A stretch of 64,000 nt of DNA, from the NCBI GenBank assembly GCA_020639295.1, contig JACKGY010000007.1:62001-126000 (forward strand), read 5' to 3'. Each line of letters starts with the position of its first letter. The first letter of the stretch is position 1. The position numbers were made by a program, and so were the translations under genes. This stretch comes from Planctomycetota bacterium (GTDB taxonomy: Bacteria > Planctomycetota > GCA-002687715 > DRQF01). The notes beneath the pieces are model-generated. The model worked only from the letters and a program-made list of their open reading frames with translations. It had not been told where the DNA came from and searched no databases. Of the stretch, positions 33,764 to 44,640 are shown one piece after another.

Positions 33764-34558
33764 TCAGACCGAGATCGGCGCCTTGATCGCCGGATGGGAA
33801 CGGTAGTCGAGGATCTCGACGTCCTGGAAACGGAAGGCGTCGATGTCGGTGATCTCCGGGTTGAGGCGGAGGCGCGGGAGCGGCAGGGGTTCGCGCGCGA
33901 GCTGGCGCTCGGCCTGTTCGAGGTGATTCAGGTAGAGGTGGACGTCGCCGAAGCTGTGGATGAAGTCGCCCGGCTCGAGGCCGGTGACCTGGGCCATCAT
34001 CGCGGTGAGCAAGGCGTAGGAGGCGATGTTGAAGGGCACGCCGAGGAAGACGTCGGCGCTGCGCTGGTAGAGATGGCAGGAGAGGCGCCCGTCCTGGACG
34101 TGGAACTGGAAGAAGGCGTGACAGGGCATCAGCGCCATCTCGCCGAGCTGGCCGACGTTCCAGGCCGAGACGATGATCCGCCGGCTCGCCGGCTCCTCGC
34201 GGATGAGGCGAATCGCCTCCTTGATCTGGTCGATGCGCTCGCCGGAGGGCGCGGGCCAGCTCCGCCATTGGACGCCGTAGACCGGGCCCAGCTCGCCCTG
34301 ATCGTCGGCCCACTCGTTCCAGATGCGCACGCCGTTCTCCTGCAGGTAGCGCAGGTTGGTGTCGCCGCGCAGGAACCAGAGCAGCTCGTGGATGACCGAG
34401 GGGAAGTGGAGCTTCTTCGTGGTGACGGCCGGAAAGCCCTCGGCGAGATCGAAGCGGAGCTGGTGCCCGAAGATCCCGAGCGTGCCGGTGCCGGTCCGAT
34501 CGCCACGGCGCTTGCCTTCGCGCCTGACCTGGTCGAGAAGTTCGAGATACTGTCGCAT
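33764..34558 (-). CDS. thyA: Thymidylate synthase
   Basis: A 264-residue enzyme converting dUMP to dTMP with methylene-tetrahydrofolate. The N-terminal RTGTGTLGIFGHQLRFDL, the catalytic Cys in ALMPCHAFFQF, the RSADVFLGVPFNIASYA block and the final APISV are all typical of E. coli-type ThyA (264 residues there too). It is the first gene of the thyA-folA-methyltransferase operon. A short inverted repeat (34565-34570 with 34578-34583) lies just before the start. Confidence 0.97.
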   Translation of the reverse strand: MRQYLELLDQVRREGKRRGDRTGTGTLGIFGHQLRFDLAEGFPAVTTKKLHFPSVIHELLWFLRGDTNLRYLQENGVRIWNEWADDQGELGPVYGVQWRSWPAPSGERIDQIKEAIRLIREEPASRRIIVSAWNVGQLGEMALMPCHAFFQFHVQDGRLSCHLYQRSADVFLGVPFNIASYALLTAMMAQVTGLEPGDFIHSFGDVHLYLNHLEQAERQLAREPLPLPRLRLNPEITDIDAFRFQDVEILDYRSHPAIKAPISV

Positions 34559-34661
34559 CGGTTCGGTCGAGGTTACCGACCGGCGGGGACGGAGGACAGG
34601 GCGGCGGGTCGGCCCGGCCCGGGTCGCCGGCGGATCGGCGCCGGGCGCTCGCTCCCCGCGC

Positions 34662-36044
34662 TCAGTCGAGCTGGATCAGGGTGGCGACGCCGGCGGCCGG
34701 AATGGCGCCGACGAAGGACCGCCCAGCGGCGAGCGTCCGTTCCTCGCCCCGCTCGGCCCGAACGGCGGCGGTGCTGTACTCGAGGACGTAGCGCCCGGCG
34801 GGCAGGTCCTTCAGCTCGAAGTCGCCGGCCGACTTGCAGTCGAGGACGATCGCGAGCTTGCCGTCCGTGTTCCTGAAGGCGACGACCCGAGCGTCGCCGG
34901 CGCTGCTCGTCGCTCCGATGCGGATCGCTCCGGGCCGGACGTAGCGGAAGTACTGGCGCAGGAAGCGGGTCTTCGGGTGCTCCTTCACCACCGGCTGCTC
35001 CGGGTCGCTCTGGTCGACGTAGAAATAGCCGCTCGGCTTCTCGCCCGCCGGCTTGGGCCCGCCGAGCGAATACTGCATCCAGGTCGAGACCCGGGCGAGG
35101 GTGAGATCCTGGAGGAGCTGTTCGTTCCAGGCGCCGATCTTCTCCAGCATCGCCGAGCGGACGCCACGGGCCTCGGCCGCCGCGCCGATCGCCGTGAGCG
35201 TGGCCGCGTCGTCGCCGCGATAGCGGTGATAGCCGAATTCGACCAGGGCCTCCTTCGCGCCCTTCACCTTCAGCATCGCCTCGAGCCAGGGGACGGCGTT
35301 GGCGGCGCTGGTCGTGGACGGACCGACGAAACCGATCCGGAAACCGGCCTCCTCGAAGCGCCGCTGCGTGGCGACGATGCACCCGCCCAGGAGGCTGCCG
35401 GACCAGCCCGGCACCGCGTCGGGCTCGAGGTGCAGCTGCCAGGTGTCGGGCACGAGATCGTACTTCGCCTTCAGGTGGCTGACCGTCGCGAGCGCGAACT
35501 CGGCGTACTCCTCGGGGTCGAAGTGGACCGCCGAGGGCAGGCTCTGCTTCTGGAAGCTGACGTAGCAGAGGTTGACGTCGAGCTTGCGTCCCGCCTCGGC
35601 CAGGATCTTCCGGAGCGGCAGGACGACCTGTTCGACCGTGCCGTCGAGCTCGCTGAAATGGAAGCCGCCGGCCTCGACGTGCCGCGGGTCGTCGTCGTCG
35701 TTGACCGGTCGGTACCAGTACTTGCGGTACTCGCTGAAAGGGATCTCCTTGCCGCGCATCCGGGCGTTCTCGTCCACCGGCGCCTCGCTGCCGGAACGGA
35801 CCTCGAGCCGGAAGCGGGTCAGGCCGAGGTCGAGGTAGCCGCGCCGCAGCAAGTCGTCGCCATAGGCGGCGAAGTCGGGCTGCCCCCACCAGGCCGGGGT
35901 CAGGGCGCTCCAGCCGGCGATGGTCTGGTACTCGACTCCTGGATCGAGCCGGATCTCGGCCTCGAACGAGCGTGGCCAGAACCAGAACGCGGCGGCGGCG
36001 AGGAGGAGGGCCGGGAGGATCTTGTACATGCCGGGGACTCGCAT
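34662..36044 (-). CDS. Probable secreted clan GH-A glycoside hydrolase (GH30-like)
   Basis: A 460-residue protein with a hydrophobic N-terminus (MYKILPALLLAAAAFWFWP after either the ATG at 36044 or 36029). A TIM-barrel-like region holds YQTIAGWSALTPAWW, LTRFRLEV and TWQLHLEPDAVPGW, where the Glu could be the acid/base of a GH-A enzyme. SAMLEKIGAWNEQ may carry the nucleophile. A C-terminal beta-sandwich (about 380-460) is like that of GH30 enzymes. It probably hydrolyses an extracellular glycan. The usual NEP motif is altered, so activity is not certain. Confidence 0.6.
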   Translation of the reverse strand: MRVPGMYKILPALLLAAAAFWFWPRSFEAEIRLDPGVEYQTIAGWSALTPAWWGQPDFAAYGDDLLRRGYLDLGLTRFRLEVRSGSEAPVDENARMRGKEIPFSEYRKYWYRPVNDDDDPRHVEAGGFHFSELDGTVEQVVLPLRKILAEAGRKLDVNLCYVSFQKQSLPSAVHFDPEEYAEFALATVSHLKAKYDLVPDTWQLHLEPDAVPGWSGSLLGGCIVATQRRFEEAGFRIGFVGPSTTSAANAVPWLEAMLKVKGAKEALVEFGYHRYRGDDAATLTAIGAAAEARGVRSAMLEKIGAWNEQLLQDLTLARVSTWMQYSLGGPKPAGEKPSGYFYVDQSDPEQPVVKEHPKTRFLRQYFRYVRPGAIRIGATSSAGDARVVAFRNTDGKLAIVLDCKSAGDFELKDLPAGRYVLEYSTAAVRAERGEERTLAAGRSFVGAIPAAGVATLIQLD

Positions 36045-36142
36045 CGTCGGGCACTCGGATCGGGATCGGAGAGGCAAGCCCATGTTGCAGCCGAAGTCGC
36101 GGCGAGGCAAGGACATGCGCCCTGGGCAGCGGTCGCCGCAGG

Positions 36143-36171
36143 TTGCCTGGCTCCCCCGCCCGGGGTAGATT
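36143..36171 (+). promoter_or_regulatory. Candidate promoter for the E1-panB operon
   Basis: TTGCCT (36143-36148) and TAGATT (36166-36171), each matching consensus at 4 of 6 bases, with the ideal 17-base spacer, 60 bases upstream of the ATG at 36232. Confidence 0.45.
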
Positions 36172-36231
36172 GGGGCGACGCGACCGCCCGACCTCCGCGG
36201 GACGACACCACATCCCGATCTGGACCAGCAC

Positions 36232-38445
<2,214 letters not shown>

Positions 38446-38448
38446 GCC

Positions 38449-39282
38449 ATGAACAAGCCGAAGCGCCCGTCGATCCACGACCTGCGGCGCATGAAGCAAC
38501 GAGGTGAGCGGATACCGATGCTCACCTGCTACGACTACACCTCGGCCAAGATCCTCGATCAGGTCGGCATCCCCCTGATCCTGGTGGGCGATTCGCTCGG
38601 CATGGTGGTGCACGGCCACGACTCGACCCTGCGCGTGACCCTGGACATGATCATCCACCACGGCCAGGCCGTGGCCGCCGGCGCCAAGAACGCGATGATC
38701 ATCATCGACCTCCCCTTCGCGACCTACTCGGCCTCGGACCTGCCGCTCAGCCTGCATTCGGCGGCGCGGGCCGTGGCCGAAGGCGGCGCGCACGCGGTCA
38801 AGGTGGAGGGCGGACGGCGCATGGCGCCGGTCGTCGGCACCCTGGTCGCCTCGGGCATTCCGGTCATGGGCCACATCGGGCTCACCCCGCAGTCGATCCA
38901 CATGATCGGCGGCTATCGGGTGCAGGGTCAGAGCGAGGAGGCGGCGCAGCGCCTGAAGGCCGCGGCCCTCGCCCTCGAGGAGGCGGGCGCCTTCGCCATC
39001 GTCCTCGAGCTGGTGCCCGCTCCGCTCGCCGTGGAGATCTCGCGCGAACTCACCATCCCCACCATCGGCATCGGCGCCGGCTCCGGCTGCGATGGCCAGG
39101 TCCAGGTCTTCCACGACATCATGGGCATGTACGAGGACTTCGTCCCCAAGCACGCCAAGCGCTACGCCACCCTCGCCAAGGCGATCCGCGAGGCGGCCCA
39201 GAACTACGTCGACGAGGTCCGCGCCGGGCTCTTCCCCGGGCCGGAGCACAGCTTCGACCGGTCGAAGGACTTCGAGGGCTGA
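38449..39282 (+). CDS. panB: 3-methyl-2-oxobutanoate hydroxymethyltransferase (PanB)
   Basis: A 277-residue enzyme for the first committed step of pantothenate/CoA synthesis, adding a hydroxymethyl group from methylene-tetrahydrofolate to 2-oxoisovalerate. MLTCYDYTSAKILDQVGIP, ILVGDSLGMVVHGHDSTL (metal-binding Asp), AVKVEGG, MGHIGLTPQS and the catalytic Glu region FAIVLELVP are canonical. It is coupled to the fused E1 gene upstream, placing two users of 2-oxoisovalerate in one transcript. Confidence 0.95.
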   Translation: MNKPKRPSIHDLRRMKQRGERIPMLTCYDYTSAKILDQVGIPLILVGDSLGMVVHGHDSTLRVTLDMIIHHGQAVAAGAKNAMIIIDLPFATYSASDLPLSLHSAARAVAEGGAHAVKVEGGRRMAPVVGTLVASGIPVMGHIGLTPQSIHMIGGYRVQGQSEEAAQRLKAAALALEEAGAFAIVLELVPAPLAVEISRELTIPTIGIGAGSGCDGQVQVFHDIMGMYEDFVPKHAKRYATLAKAIREAAQNYVDEVRAGLFPGPEHSFDRSKDFEG

Positions 39283-39324
39283 ACGAGCCCGCCCACCGGC
39301 GCCGCCCGGCCGCCCGGGTCCCGG

Positions 39325-41055
39325 TCAGCCGATCACCAGGACCAGGGCGTTGCTCAGGCCGAACTGACCGGGCAGATGCTCGACCAGGGCCTGCATCGTC
39401 ACCGTCAGCGGGTAGCCGATGCCCGGGTTGGCGACGACGAAGGGCGTCGGCCCGGCCGGCACCAGGGCCGGAAGGCCGAGACCGAAGCCGTCGACCAGGG
39501 TGAAGAGCCAGGGTTGCAGCCCGGGATGGAGCGCGACGCAGGGCAGCACCAGACGGCCGAGACCGTAGGGCAGCTCCTCCCCCGCCGTGGCCGCCGGGAT
39601 GCCGAAGGCGGCCCAGAGGACGAAGTTCGCCGGCAGGGGGCTGCCCGATGGCTGGTCGAGACCCAGCAGGAAGGGCTGGCCCAAGGGTCGCTCGCAACGA
39701 CCGTCGTGGTAGGCGCCCGGCTGACCGTCGACGCGGAGGAGCGGAGCGCCGAGGGCGCCAAGGGCGGCCGCGCCGTAGACCCCCGCGCGGTAGCTCCGGC
39801 TCAGGAGCCGCCCCGCGAAGGAGGCACTCGTGGTGACGCCGGGCGCGCCGTAGGCGAACTCGCCCAGGCCGTCGAAGCCGAAGTCGCCGAGGCTCGCCAG
39901 CGAGTCACCGAGGTTCTCGAAGGGGCCGACGCCCAGGTCCTGGAACAGCGGCTGGGCGTCGAGACCCCGGACCAGCTCGACCCGTCCCTGGGCGATGCTG
40001 CCGGAGAAGGGCGCCCCCACCAGCAGGTCGGGAATGAAGTCGCCGTCGCAATCGCCCGGGGCGGCGAGGCGGTCGCCGTAGCGCTCGCCGCCGACCAGAC
40101 CGTCGCGAGCCGCGACCAGCTGCCCGAAGGGCAGCGCGCGGATCTCGACCCGGCCGATCGAGGCCCCGGCGGCCCCGTCGTGACCGGGGATGCCGATGGC
40201 CAGCTCGATCGAGCCGTTGCCATCGACGTCGCCGACCGCCGCGAGGGCGCTGCCGAAGAAGTCGTCGGCGGCCTGACCGAGCAGGGTCGCGATCGGATTC
40301 CAGGTCCCGCCGCTGCCGAGGACCTGGACCAGACCGCTGCCGCCGTAGAGCCCGATGATGGTGCCGGTCTGGTTGCCGAGCGGCGCCCCGACCGCGAGCT
40401 CGGGCAGGGAGTCGCCGTTCAGGTCGCCGAGCACGGCGACCGCGGCGCCGAAGGACTCGTTCCAGGCCGCGCCCTCGATCTGGAGCAGCTGCTGGCCGCT
40501 GGCCGGGTCGAAGATGAGGATCGCGCCGCAGTCCTGGATGCCGCCCTTGTCGTGATGACTGGCGCCGATGACCAGATCGTCGCTGCCGTTCTGGTCGAGA
40601 TCGCCGTAGACCGCGAGGCAGCAGCCGAAGTGATCGCCGGCCTGACCGGCGACGAGGCTGCGGATCAGGCTGCCGTCCAGACCGGAGTGGATGTGGACGC
40701 TGCCCGGCAGGGCGGCGTTGCCCAGGGCCGGAGCGCCGATCGCGATGTCCGGGGTTCCGTCCTGGTCGGCATCGAGGACCGGCGCCAGGGCAGCGCCGAA
40801 GCTGGTGTTCGCCGGCCCGACGATGGTGAAGCGCGGCGAGCCGGTGGCGCCATCGAAGACCAGGACCCGACCCTGACCATCGGCGGCGGCCAGCTCGGGC
40901 ACGCCGTCCGAATCGAGGTCGTGGAGACCGACCAGGGCCACGCCGAGCCGGGCGCCGGCAGTCTGGCCATCGATGCGGTGCAGGACCTGCTGCGCCGCGA
41001 GCGGACTGGTGAGAAGGACGAGGACGAGGACGAGACGGATCTGGGTGGACGACAT
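39325..41055 (-). CDS. Secreted FG-GAP beta-propeller protein with C-terminal module
   Basis: A 576-residue exported protein with signal peptide MSSTQIRLVLVLVLLTSPLAA. About seven FG-GAP/VCBS-type repeats follow, each with a calcium-binding DxDxDG-like loop and a xGAP ending (LDADQDGTPDIAIGAP, GDLNGDSLPELAVGAP, GDCDGDFIPDLLVGAP), predicting an integrin-alpha-like propeller at about 20-425. The last 150 residues form a distinct module ending in SNALVLVIG that matches the C-terminus of the beta-helix protein at 13019-14866. The role is probably cell-surface or matrix binding. Confidence 0.88.
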   Translation of the reverse strand: MSSTQIRLVLVLVLLTSPLAAQQVLHRIDGQTAGARLGVALVGLHDLDSDGVPELAAADGQGRVLVFDGATGSPRFTIVGPANTSFGAALAPVLDADQDGTPDIAIGAPALGNAALPGSVHIHSGLDGSLIRSLVAGQAGDHFGCCLAVYGDLDQNGSDDLVIGASHHDKGGIQDCGAILIFDPASGQQLLQIEGAAWNESFGAAVAVLGDLNGDSLPELAVGAPLGNQTGTIIGLYGGSGLVQVLGSGGTWNPIATLLGQAADDFFGSALAAVGDVDGNGSIELAIGIPGHDGAAGASIGRVEIRALPFGQLVAARDGLVGGERYGDRLAAPGDCDGDFIPDLLVGAPFSGSIAQGRVELVRGLDAQPLFQDLGVGPFENLGDSLASLGDFGFDGLGEFAYGAPGVTTSASFAGRLLSRSYRAGVYGAAALGALGAPLLRVDGQPGAYHDGRCERPLGQPFLLGLDQPSGSPLPANFVLWAAFGIPAATAGEELPYGLGRLVLPCVALHPGLQPWLFTLVDGFGLGLPALVPAGPTPFVVANPGIGYPLTVTMQALVEHLPGQFGLSNALVLVIG

Positions 41056-41075
41056 GATCGTGCTCGCGAAGGGAG

Positions 41076-41100
41076 GCCGGCCGGCGAGTCGCCGGCCGGC
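41076..41100 (-). terminator. Hairpin terminator upstream of the FG-GAP gene
   Basis: A perfect 10-bp GCCGGCCGGC stem (41091-41100 with 41076-41085) and GAGTC-type five-base loop. On the minus strand it is followed by TCCCTTCG. It lies 13 bases after the stop of the upstream secreted protein gene and could end that transcript. The T-run is weak. Confidence 0.45.
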
Positions 41101-41112
41101 TCGAAGGACCGA

Positions 41113-42141
41113 TCAGCCCGGGAGAACGAACTGGTCGTAGCTGACCTGACCGGAGAGGTCGGCGATGCCGACGCCGGCGACCCCGTGGAGACCGGTGCCG
41201 ACCACGGGGAAGCGGGTGCGGAAGTCGATGCCGAGGGCGTCGAGGCTCCAGACCTCGTAGTAGAGATCCAGCTCCTGGGGGCCGAAATTGCGCAGGTTGA
41301 AGCTGCCCATGAACGACAACGGATCGAGATCGCCGATCCCGTTCGGGTCCTCGAACCGGAGGATCAGGTAGCCGAGGGCGTCGACGGTGAAGGACACGCG
41401 GGGCTGGCCGGGCGCGGCGTTCGCCGCCGAGTTCAGCACCGCCACCGCGTCGAAGTCGGCGCCATCGGCGCCGCTGCCGTTGTGGCTGTCCTCGATGACC
41501 GTGCCGCCGCTGTCCTGATCGAGGCCGGCGACGACGTCGACGAGCCGGACGAAGTTGACGTTCTGGAGGTCCACCTGCCCGCTCAGCACCAGGGGCTCGA
41601 AGGCGAGATCCTCGAGGTCGAAGGCGTCCCCGCCCGAGAACACCGGATTGAGCGGCAGGCCGATGCCGGTGACCACGTTGGCGAGCACGGGCAGCGAGCC
41701 GGCAAGACCGGCGTAGCTGCCCATCGGCAGGGTGCCGAAGGCGGGGAGCGACGTCGCCGGGCCGAGGTAACGCGAGGGGAAGCGGACGAAGTCGAGACCG
41801 TTGGTCGAGACCTCGACGTAGGCGACCTCGCTGAAGACCCACTGGCTCGGATACTCGAAGCCGTTCTCGAAGACGGTGAAGTCGACGCCCTGACCATCCC
41901 GGATGGGCGAACCGAAGCCGAGGGTCACGGAGCCGCCCTCGCCCAGGGTCAGGACGTCGAGGGAACCGGAGATGAAGCCGAGGCCGGTCGGGCCGCCGAG
42001 GATGTTGCTGGTGACGAAGATGCCACCACCGGCGCCCTGGTTGAAGGCGGCGACGTAGCTGGCGTACTGGGCCGGGACGGGGACCGAGAGGACGAGGAGC
42101 AGGGCCACGAGCGCCGCGCCCGCGGGGAGACGAAGGACCAT
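41113..42141 (-). CDS. Secreted cell-surface protein of unknown function
   Basis: A 342-residue protein with signal peptide MVLRLPAGAALVALLLVLSVPVPA. The body is predicted to be beta-rich: LTLGEGGSVTLGFGSPIRDG, VDFTVFENGF, VAYVEVSTNGLDFVRFPS and GGDAFDLEDLA are motifs I associate with surface or PEP-CTERM-like proteins of planctomycetes and Bacteroidota (recollection, unverified). There is no C-terminal sorting helix and no match to the C-terminal module of its neighbour. It likely works outside the cell together with the FG-GAP protein gene 58 bases downstream. Confidence 0.7.
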   Translation of the reverse strand: MVLRLPAGAALVALLLVLSVPVPAQYASYVAAFNQGAGGGIFVTSNILGGPTGLGFISGSLDVLTLGEGGSVTLGFGSPIRDGQGVDFTVFENGFEYPSQWVFSEVAYVEVSTNGLDFVRFPSRYLGPATSLPAFGTLPMGSYAGLAGSLPVLANVVTGIGLPLNPVFSGGDAFDLEDLAFEPLVLSGQVDLQNVNFVRLVDVVAGLDQDSGGTVIEDSHNGSGADGADFDAVAVLNSAANAAPGQPRVSFTVDALGYLILRFEDPNGIGDLDPLSFMGSFNLRNFGPQELDLYYEVWSLDALGIDFRTRFPVVGTGLHGVAGVGIADLSGQVSYDQFVLPG

Positions 42142-42578
42142 GGGGGACCTTTCTTGCCGGGAGCGTTCACGCGCGCGTCCCGGCGGGATTCAGGTCCTCG
42201 AGGACGGGAGCGGAGCGACCGGGGCGCGAGAGGTCCGGCACGGAGCGGCGATGCCACGAGGGCGTGCATCGGAGGCTGGGCAGGAAATCGGGCACGAGGG
42301 CGTCACGCGTCTTTTCCTCGAAGACGACCATGAAACGGACCCTCGCGGCCAGGTCTTCTGGCTCGTGGTTCATCCTCGGGCCGCGCCTTCCCACCGGCGG
42401 ACCGGCAGTGGCATCTCGGGCCTTCGTCCCCACATACAGCGGCGGGACCGCGGTGGCTTCTCACCACACTTCCCTTGTCCGCGAGACGACCCGACTATGC
42501 TCCGGACGGGGGGACGGATCAACGAACATTCCGGGAAAGCCCTCAGCGCCCGACGAGGAAACGCGTCGACAGCGACGG
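42142..42578. other. 437-base non-coding region between divergent genes
   Basis: No convincing gene. Open frames here lack ribosome sites and protein-like composition. The region must hold promoters for the surface-protein gene (-) and the ECF sigma operon (+). A possible + strand promoter is TTGTCC (42475-42480) with TATGCT (42496-42501), but the 15-base spacer is short. I found no clear ECF-type GGAAC/CGTC pair. Confidence 0.5.
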
Positions 42579-43157
42579 ATGAGCAGAAGCGAGGACCCAG
42601 GTCGAGACGAGGTCCTGCTCGCCGGCCTCTTGCGCCGCGAGCCGGGATCGATCGACCGGTGGTTCCGCGGGGACTACCCGCGGATCTACCGGCTGGGCTT
42701 CGGTCTGCTCGGGGACCATCACGAGGCCGAGGATCTGGCGGCGGAAGCCATGCTGCGCATCCTCGACCACCTCGAGGACCGCGACCCGGCGCGCAGCTTC
42801 CGGGCCTGGAGCAACGCCATCGTGATCAACATGGGCCGAGATCGCCTGCGCCGGAGACGGCCGGTCGTCAGCCGCGACTTCGCCGAGGCGGACCTGCCCG
42901 CGGCGCTCAGGACCGAGGATCCGGCCCGGCTCGAACAGGGTGAACTCCGCGAGCTGATCACGCGCTCCCTGACCCGGTTGACCGACCGTGAACGGGAGGT
43001 CTTCGTCCTGCGCGAACTCGAGGCCCTGCCCACCGACGAGGTGGCCCGGACCCTGAACATCACCGAGAGTTCGGTCCGTTCCCTGTTGACCCTGGCGCGC
43101 CGCCGCCTGCGCGGCCTGGTGGAACGCGGCCTCTCGGACGGGAGGGCGCGGTCGTGA
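42579..43157 (+). CDS. ECF-type RNA polymerase sigma factor
   Basis: A 192-residue sigma-70-family factor. Region 2 spans about 20-85 (IYRLGFGLLGDHHEAEDLAAEAMLRIL is the classic core-binding stretch, quoted here in part: DHHEAEDLAAEAML). Region 4 at about 125-180 has LTDREREVFVLRELEALP and the recognition helix NITESSVRSLLTLARRRL. I chose the ATG at 42579 because upstream codons give no homology. It overlaps the next gene by GTGA, the usual arrangement with an anti-sigma factor. Confidence 0.9.
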   Translation: MSRSEDPGRDEVLLAGLLRREPGSIDRWFRGDYPRIYRLGFGLLGDHHEAEDLAAEAMLRILDHLEDRDPARSFRAWSNAIVINMGRDRLRRRRPVVSRDFAEADLPAALRTEDPARLEQGELRELITRSLTRLTDREREVFVLRELEALPTDEVARTLNITESSVRSLLTLARRRLRGLVERGLSDGRARS

Positions 43158-43621
43158 CCGAGGAGCGCGAGATCCGGCGCCTGCGCCAGCTCTGGCAGCG
43201 GCTCGAGGCGCCCGAGGCCGTGGACGACGGCGCCGCGAGTCGGGACCCCGAGACCGAGGCCGCGCTCGTGATGTTGCGCGGCGCCTGGGCCGCCCTCGAG
43301 GCCCCGAAGCCGCCGGACCGGCTGGTCCGGCCGGAACGCCCCGGGCCGAGCCCGATCCTGGCCGCGGTGGCCGCCGTCGTCACCGCGCTCCTCACGGCCC
43401 TGGCCTTCGGCGACCGGAGCCCCGGCCCGGACTTCCGAGAAGCGACGCGGGCGGCGGTCGTCGACACCGCGACCGAGACCGCGACCAACGCCGAGGTCGA
43501 GACCGGACCGGTGGTCCGCACCCGGGCGCTCGATGACGGCGTGCTCGAGATCAAGAGAGGCCGGCTCAGGCTCCTGCTGGTGCCGGCGCGAGACCACGAC
43601 GAGAACCAACCCGACCATTAG
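43154..43621 (+). CDS. Putative anti-sigma factor, single-pass membrane protein
   Basis: A 155-residue protein starting at GTG 43154 that overlaps the sigma gene stop. It has a helical, charged N-terminal 60 residues, one membrane helix at about 67-85 (PILAAVAAVVTALLTALAF) and an extracytoplasmic tail of about 65 residues. There is no zinc-binding HxxxCxxC motif, so it is not a classical ZAS anti-sigma. The call rests on topology and gene order. Confidence 0.6.
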   Translation: MTEEREIRRLRQLWQRLEAPEAVDDGAASRDPETEAALVMLRGAWAALEAPKPPDRLVRPERPGPSPILAAVAAVVTALLTALAFGDRSPGPDFREATRAAVVDTATETATNAEVETGPVVRTRALDDGVLEIKRGRLRLLLVPARDHDENQPDH

Positions 43622-43631
43622 GAGAACGACC

Positions 43632-44627
43632 GTGTCCAGAACCATGTCCCTGCTCATCGCCCTCGTCCTGCTCGCGGCCGGCGCCCTGGCGCAGTCGGTC
43701 CCGGACGAGAACGCCAACCCCCGCGGCAACAAGTTGCCCAGCAGCGACGACCTCCGGCTCAAGGTCGTCGAGATCGCCAACGTCGAGCGGCTCCATCCGG
43801 TGATCGACCGGCTCTTCGGCCGCGACGTCATCGTCGTGGACCAGGGTTCGGCCCGCACCGTCCACAACCTGATGCTCCTCGGCGATCGCCTCCTGATCCA
43901 CGATCTCCCCGATCGAGTCGATCACATTCGCCAGGGCATCGTCATGCTCGACGAGCAGACCCGCGACGAACCGGTGGCGGAGCGGGTCGTGCAGCAGGAG
44001 ATCCGGCTCGAGCACGTCTCCATCAAGGAGGCGCTGGAGGCGCTCGGGCCGCTGGCCCGGACGGTCCAGGAGGGCCCGAACCAGCCGAACGTGACCCCGA
44101 TGGTGGGACGGAACCTGCTCTTCATCCGCGACCGCGAGGCCCAGATCGCCGAGATGAGGCGCATCATCGCCATCATCGATCGCCCCCAGCCGCAGGTGAT
44201 GATCCGCTGCCGGATCCTCAAGGGCTGCACGGACGACGCCGACGGCGCCGATGCCCGCCTGGCGCAGCTCATCCCCGCCGGTCTGCGCGAGCTCACCCGT
44301 CTCCCCCACTTCGAGGTGCTGGCCGCCGGCGCGATCCGCTCGACCACCGCGGCGGCGACGGACATCGAGATGCAGATGAGCGGCGAGGCCGGCCTGAGCG
44401 CCCAGCTCCGGATGACCACGGCCGGCTACTCGGACGACACGCGGACCCTGCGGCTCGGCCGGATCGAGTTCGCCTTCCTGGGTGGCCTGGGCCCCGACCG
44501 CGGCGGGCGCCAGCAGCACACGCTGCGGACCGCCACCACGCTCGCGGACGGCGAGGTGGTGGCGATCGGCGCCCTCGGCGAGGACCCGATCTTCGTCATC
44601 CTGGAGATGAACCTGATCGACGGCTGA
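43632..44627 (+). CDS. Exported protein resembling secretin N-domains
   Basis: A 331-residue protein starting at GTG 43632, which has AGGAG nine bases upstream. It has signal peptide MSLLIALVLLAAGALAQ. Two blocks look like the short domains of type II/III secretins (VVDQGSARTVHNLMLLGD with QGIVMLDEQT, then EALEALGPLARTV with IIAIIDRPQPQVMI), but a secretin pore domain seems absent or highly divergent. Its C-terminal GEVVAIGALGEDPIFVILEM resembles the end of secretin cores, so a degenerate core is possible. It is the third gene of the ECF operon. Confidence 0.6.
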   Translation: MSRTMSLLIALVLLAAGALAQSVPDENANPRGNKLPSSDDLRLKVVEIANVERLHPVIDRLFGRDVIVVDQGSARTVHNLMLLGDRLLIHDLPDRVDHIRQGIVMLDEQTRDEPVAERVVQQEIRLEHVSIKEALEALGPLARTVQEGPNQPNVTPMVGRNLLFIRDREAQIAEMRRIIAIIDRPQPQVMIRCRILKGCTDDADGADARLAQLIPAGLRELTRLPHFEVLAAGAIRSTTAAATDIEMQMSGEAGLSAQLRMTTAGYSDDTRTLRLGRIEFAFLGGLGPDRGGRQQHTLRTATTLADGEVVAIGALGEDPIFVILEMNLIDG

Positions 44628-44640
44628 GCGCGGCGCGCGC

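Noticed and set aside
39376..42333. A 985-codon plus-strand open frame
   Set aside because: It is antisense to two secreted proteins with clear signal peptides and repeats; its own translation is featureless.
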